Part shown: positions 62,854 to 64,000 of the stretch, piece by piece
How positions within the stretch are numbered: the stretch's first letter is position 1
Layout of the letters: every line of letters begins with the position of its first letter
Source: Sva-07 sp963743825
GTDB taxonomy: Bacteria; Actinomycetota; Acidimicrobiia; Acidimicrobiales; Ilumatobacteraceae
Length of the DNA: 64,000 nt
Direction: 5' to 3'
Assembly: GCA_963743825.1 (NCBI GenBank)
Contig: CAVURC010000018.1
Span: forward strand, 124,001-188,000
The notes under the pieces: generated by a model
The model's database searches: none
The model's input: only the letters and a program-made list of their open reading frames with translations
Told to the model about the DNA's origin: nothing
Position numbers and translations under genes: made by a program

Positions 62854-63991
62854 CGGCTGCGCCGATCGAGTCATCCGGGCGGATCTACCTCAGCTCGCCC
62901 GACGTCGGGCCGCGTCGAACGCGAGGCGTTGCTGCGGGCGTTCGACAGCGGGTGGGTCGCGCCGGTCGGGCCCGAACTCGACGCCTTCGAGGCCGACCTC
63001 GCGTCGTTCGTCGGGTGGCCGGGCGTGGTGGCGATGTCGAGTGGCACTGCTGCCCTGCATCTCGCGCTCGCTGGTGCACGGGGTGGGCGCCGGCGACGAG
63101 GTGATCGTGTCGACGTTCACGTTCGCGGCGACGGCCAATGCGGTGACGTATCTCGGTGCCACGCCGCGCTTCGTCGACAGCGACACCGCAACGTGGAACA
63201 TGAACCCGGAGTTGTTGGCCGACGAGTTGGCAGCGATGCGCGCTGCGGGCCGGCTGCCGGCGGCGGTGGTGGTCGTCGATCTGTACGGGCAGTGCGCGGA
63301 CTACGACGAGATCGTGCCGCTGTGCGCCGAGTACGGCGTGCCGGTCGTCGAGGATGCCGCCGAGGCGTTGGGCGCCTCGTACAGGGGCCGCTCGGCGGGG
63401 ACGTTCGGCGACTGCGGGATCTTCTCGTTCAACGGCAACAAGATCATGACCACGTCGGGCGGAGGGGCGTTCGTGTCGCCGGACGTCGCCGTCGCCGATC
63501 GGGTGCGGTACCTCGCGACTCAGGCTCGCCAACCGGCCGTTCACTACGAGCACACCGAGGTCGGGTTCAACTACCGCCTGAGCAATCTGCTCGCGGCGAT
63601 GGGTCGGGCGCAGCTGGCGCGGCTGCCGGAGATGTCGGCGCGGCGCCTGACGATCAACCGGTGCTACCGCGAGGCGCTCGAGGCGATCGCCAGGGTTGTC
63701 GTTCATGCCGACGTCGTCGCGAGGGCTGGAACGGCTGGCTGACCTGTGTGACGTTCGACGATCCGGCGGTACGCGATGCGGTGCAGTCGGCGCTGGAGGC
63801 GGTCGACATCGAGAGTCGTCCGCTGTGGAAGCCGATGCATCTGCAGCCGGTCTTCGCCGGGTGCGCCCGCGCGCGTCGACGGCACGAGCGAGCATCTGTT
63901 CACGCACGGCCTGTGCCTGCCGTCGGGCAGTGCCCTCACCGACGCCCAGGTCGAACGGGTGACCTTCGTGGTACAGACTGTCACCCGCTAG
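62850..63991 (+). CDS. DegT/DnrJ/EryC1-type sugar aminotransferase (PglE-like), five frameshifts
   Basis: Start GTG 62850 (GTGA overlap). IYLSSPDVG at the start, FDSGWVAPVGPELDAFEADL, AMSSGTAALHLAL, VIVSTFTFAATANAVTYLGA, then VPVVEDAAEALGASYRG and the PLP Lys in FSFNGNKIMTTSGGG. The end reads HLFTHGLCLPSGSALTDAQV. Frame changes near 62905, 63065, 63691, 63724 and 63859; deleting one base at each gives 378 residues. With the dehydratase it would form UDP-4-amino-4,6-dideoxy-GlcNAc, as in bacillosamine pathways; that is inference from pairing. Confidence 0.87.
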
Positions 63992-64000
63992 CGCGGCGTG

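Noticed and set aside
4028..63865. Programmed ribosomal frameshifting as an explanation for the many broken genes
   Set aside because: Sites have no common slippery heptamer or downstream structure, occur several times per gene, and lie at unrelated positions in unrelated families; one-base assembly insertions explain them more simply.

Overview
This window is about 64 kb of GC-rich DNA from an actinobacterium. Three things point there: the two miniature ribosomal proteins bS22 and bL37; the chains metG-tatD-(DPBB protein)-ksgA-ispE and glmU-prs-rplY-pth-mfd-mazG-eno-ftsB; and many GTG starts with GTGA/ATGA overlaps. The set of CO-dehydrogenase-like, DUF2855 and DUF559 genes would suit Acidimicrobiia (Ilumatobacter-like), but that placement is inference. 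I see no rRNA, IS element, phage gene, CRISPR array or dedicated transcription factor. One tRNA (Gln, UUG) is present.

Layout. 0-5.6 kb: a cut-off FAD oxidoreductase, an atypical SDR, a DUF2855 protein, and a coupled methyltransferase / flippase-like membrane protein / family 2 glycosyltransferase operon. 5.7-9.5 kb: coxS-coxL-coxM type (form II) molybdenum hydroxylase operon. 9.6-12.4 kb: small membrane protein, HAD phosphatase, potassium channel with RCK domain, HD-domain protein. 12.4-14.7 kb: a second, orphan molybdenum hydroxylase large subunit. 14.8-32 kb: housekeeping block on the minus strand (ftsB, eno, mazG, SurA-like lipoprotein, mfd, pth, rplY, a DUF559 nuclease-like gene, prs, glmU, tRNA-Gln), interrupted by two plus-strand membrane genes, then bS22 and ispE. 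31.5-38.5 kb: ksgA, DPBB protein, tatD, metG, thioesterase, HAD-IB phosphatase, rsmI, DUF192. 38.6-50.4 kb: fetAB-like exporter, acyl-CoA dehydrogenase, TPP enzyme, ychF, second DUF559 gene, PHP phosphoesterase, PEP-utilising enzyme, serine hydrolase, bL37, VOC protein. 50.4-53 kb: a large LPxTG-type surface protein with ester-bond (VaFE/TQ) repeats. 53.1-64 kb: exopolysaccharide/glycan locus with two paralogous polyprenyl-phosphate sugar transferases, GDP-fucose synthase, DUF4012 protein, a CapD/PglF-like dehydratase and a DegT-type aminotransferase.

The most unusual content lies between genes. A family of palindromic elements exactly 53 bp long occurs seven times (six copies in 2.8 kb) and follows prs, the first DUF559 gene, rplY and pth. 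A 45-bp palindrome occurs twice and brackets the second DUF559 gene. A 49-bp palindrome is duplicated after the thioesterase gene. A family of near-perfect palindromes, most centred on GTC-A-GAC, sits at gene ends, including an identical 33-mer at two convergent gene pairs. Both DUF559 genes are bracketed by direct copies of a palindrome, each from a different family.

Data-quality warning: eleven genes carry in total about 26 single-base frameshifts, 25 of which look like one extra base. Removing them restores every frame to a length divisible by three. I treat these as draft-assembly indels and report the whole genes.
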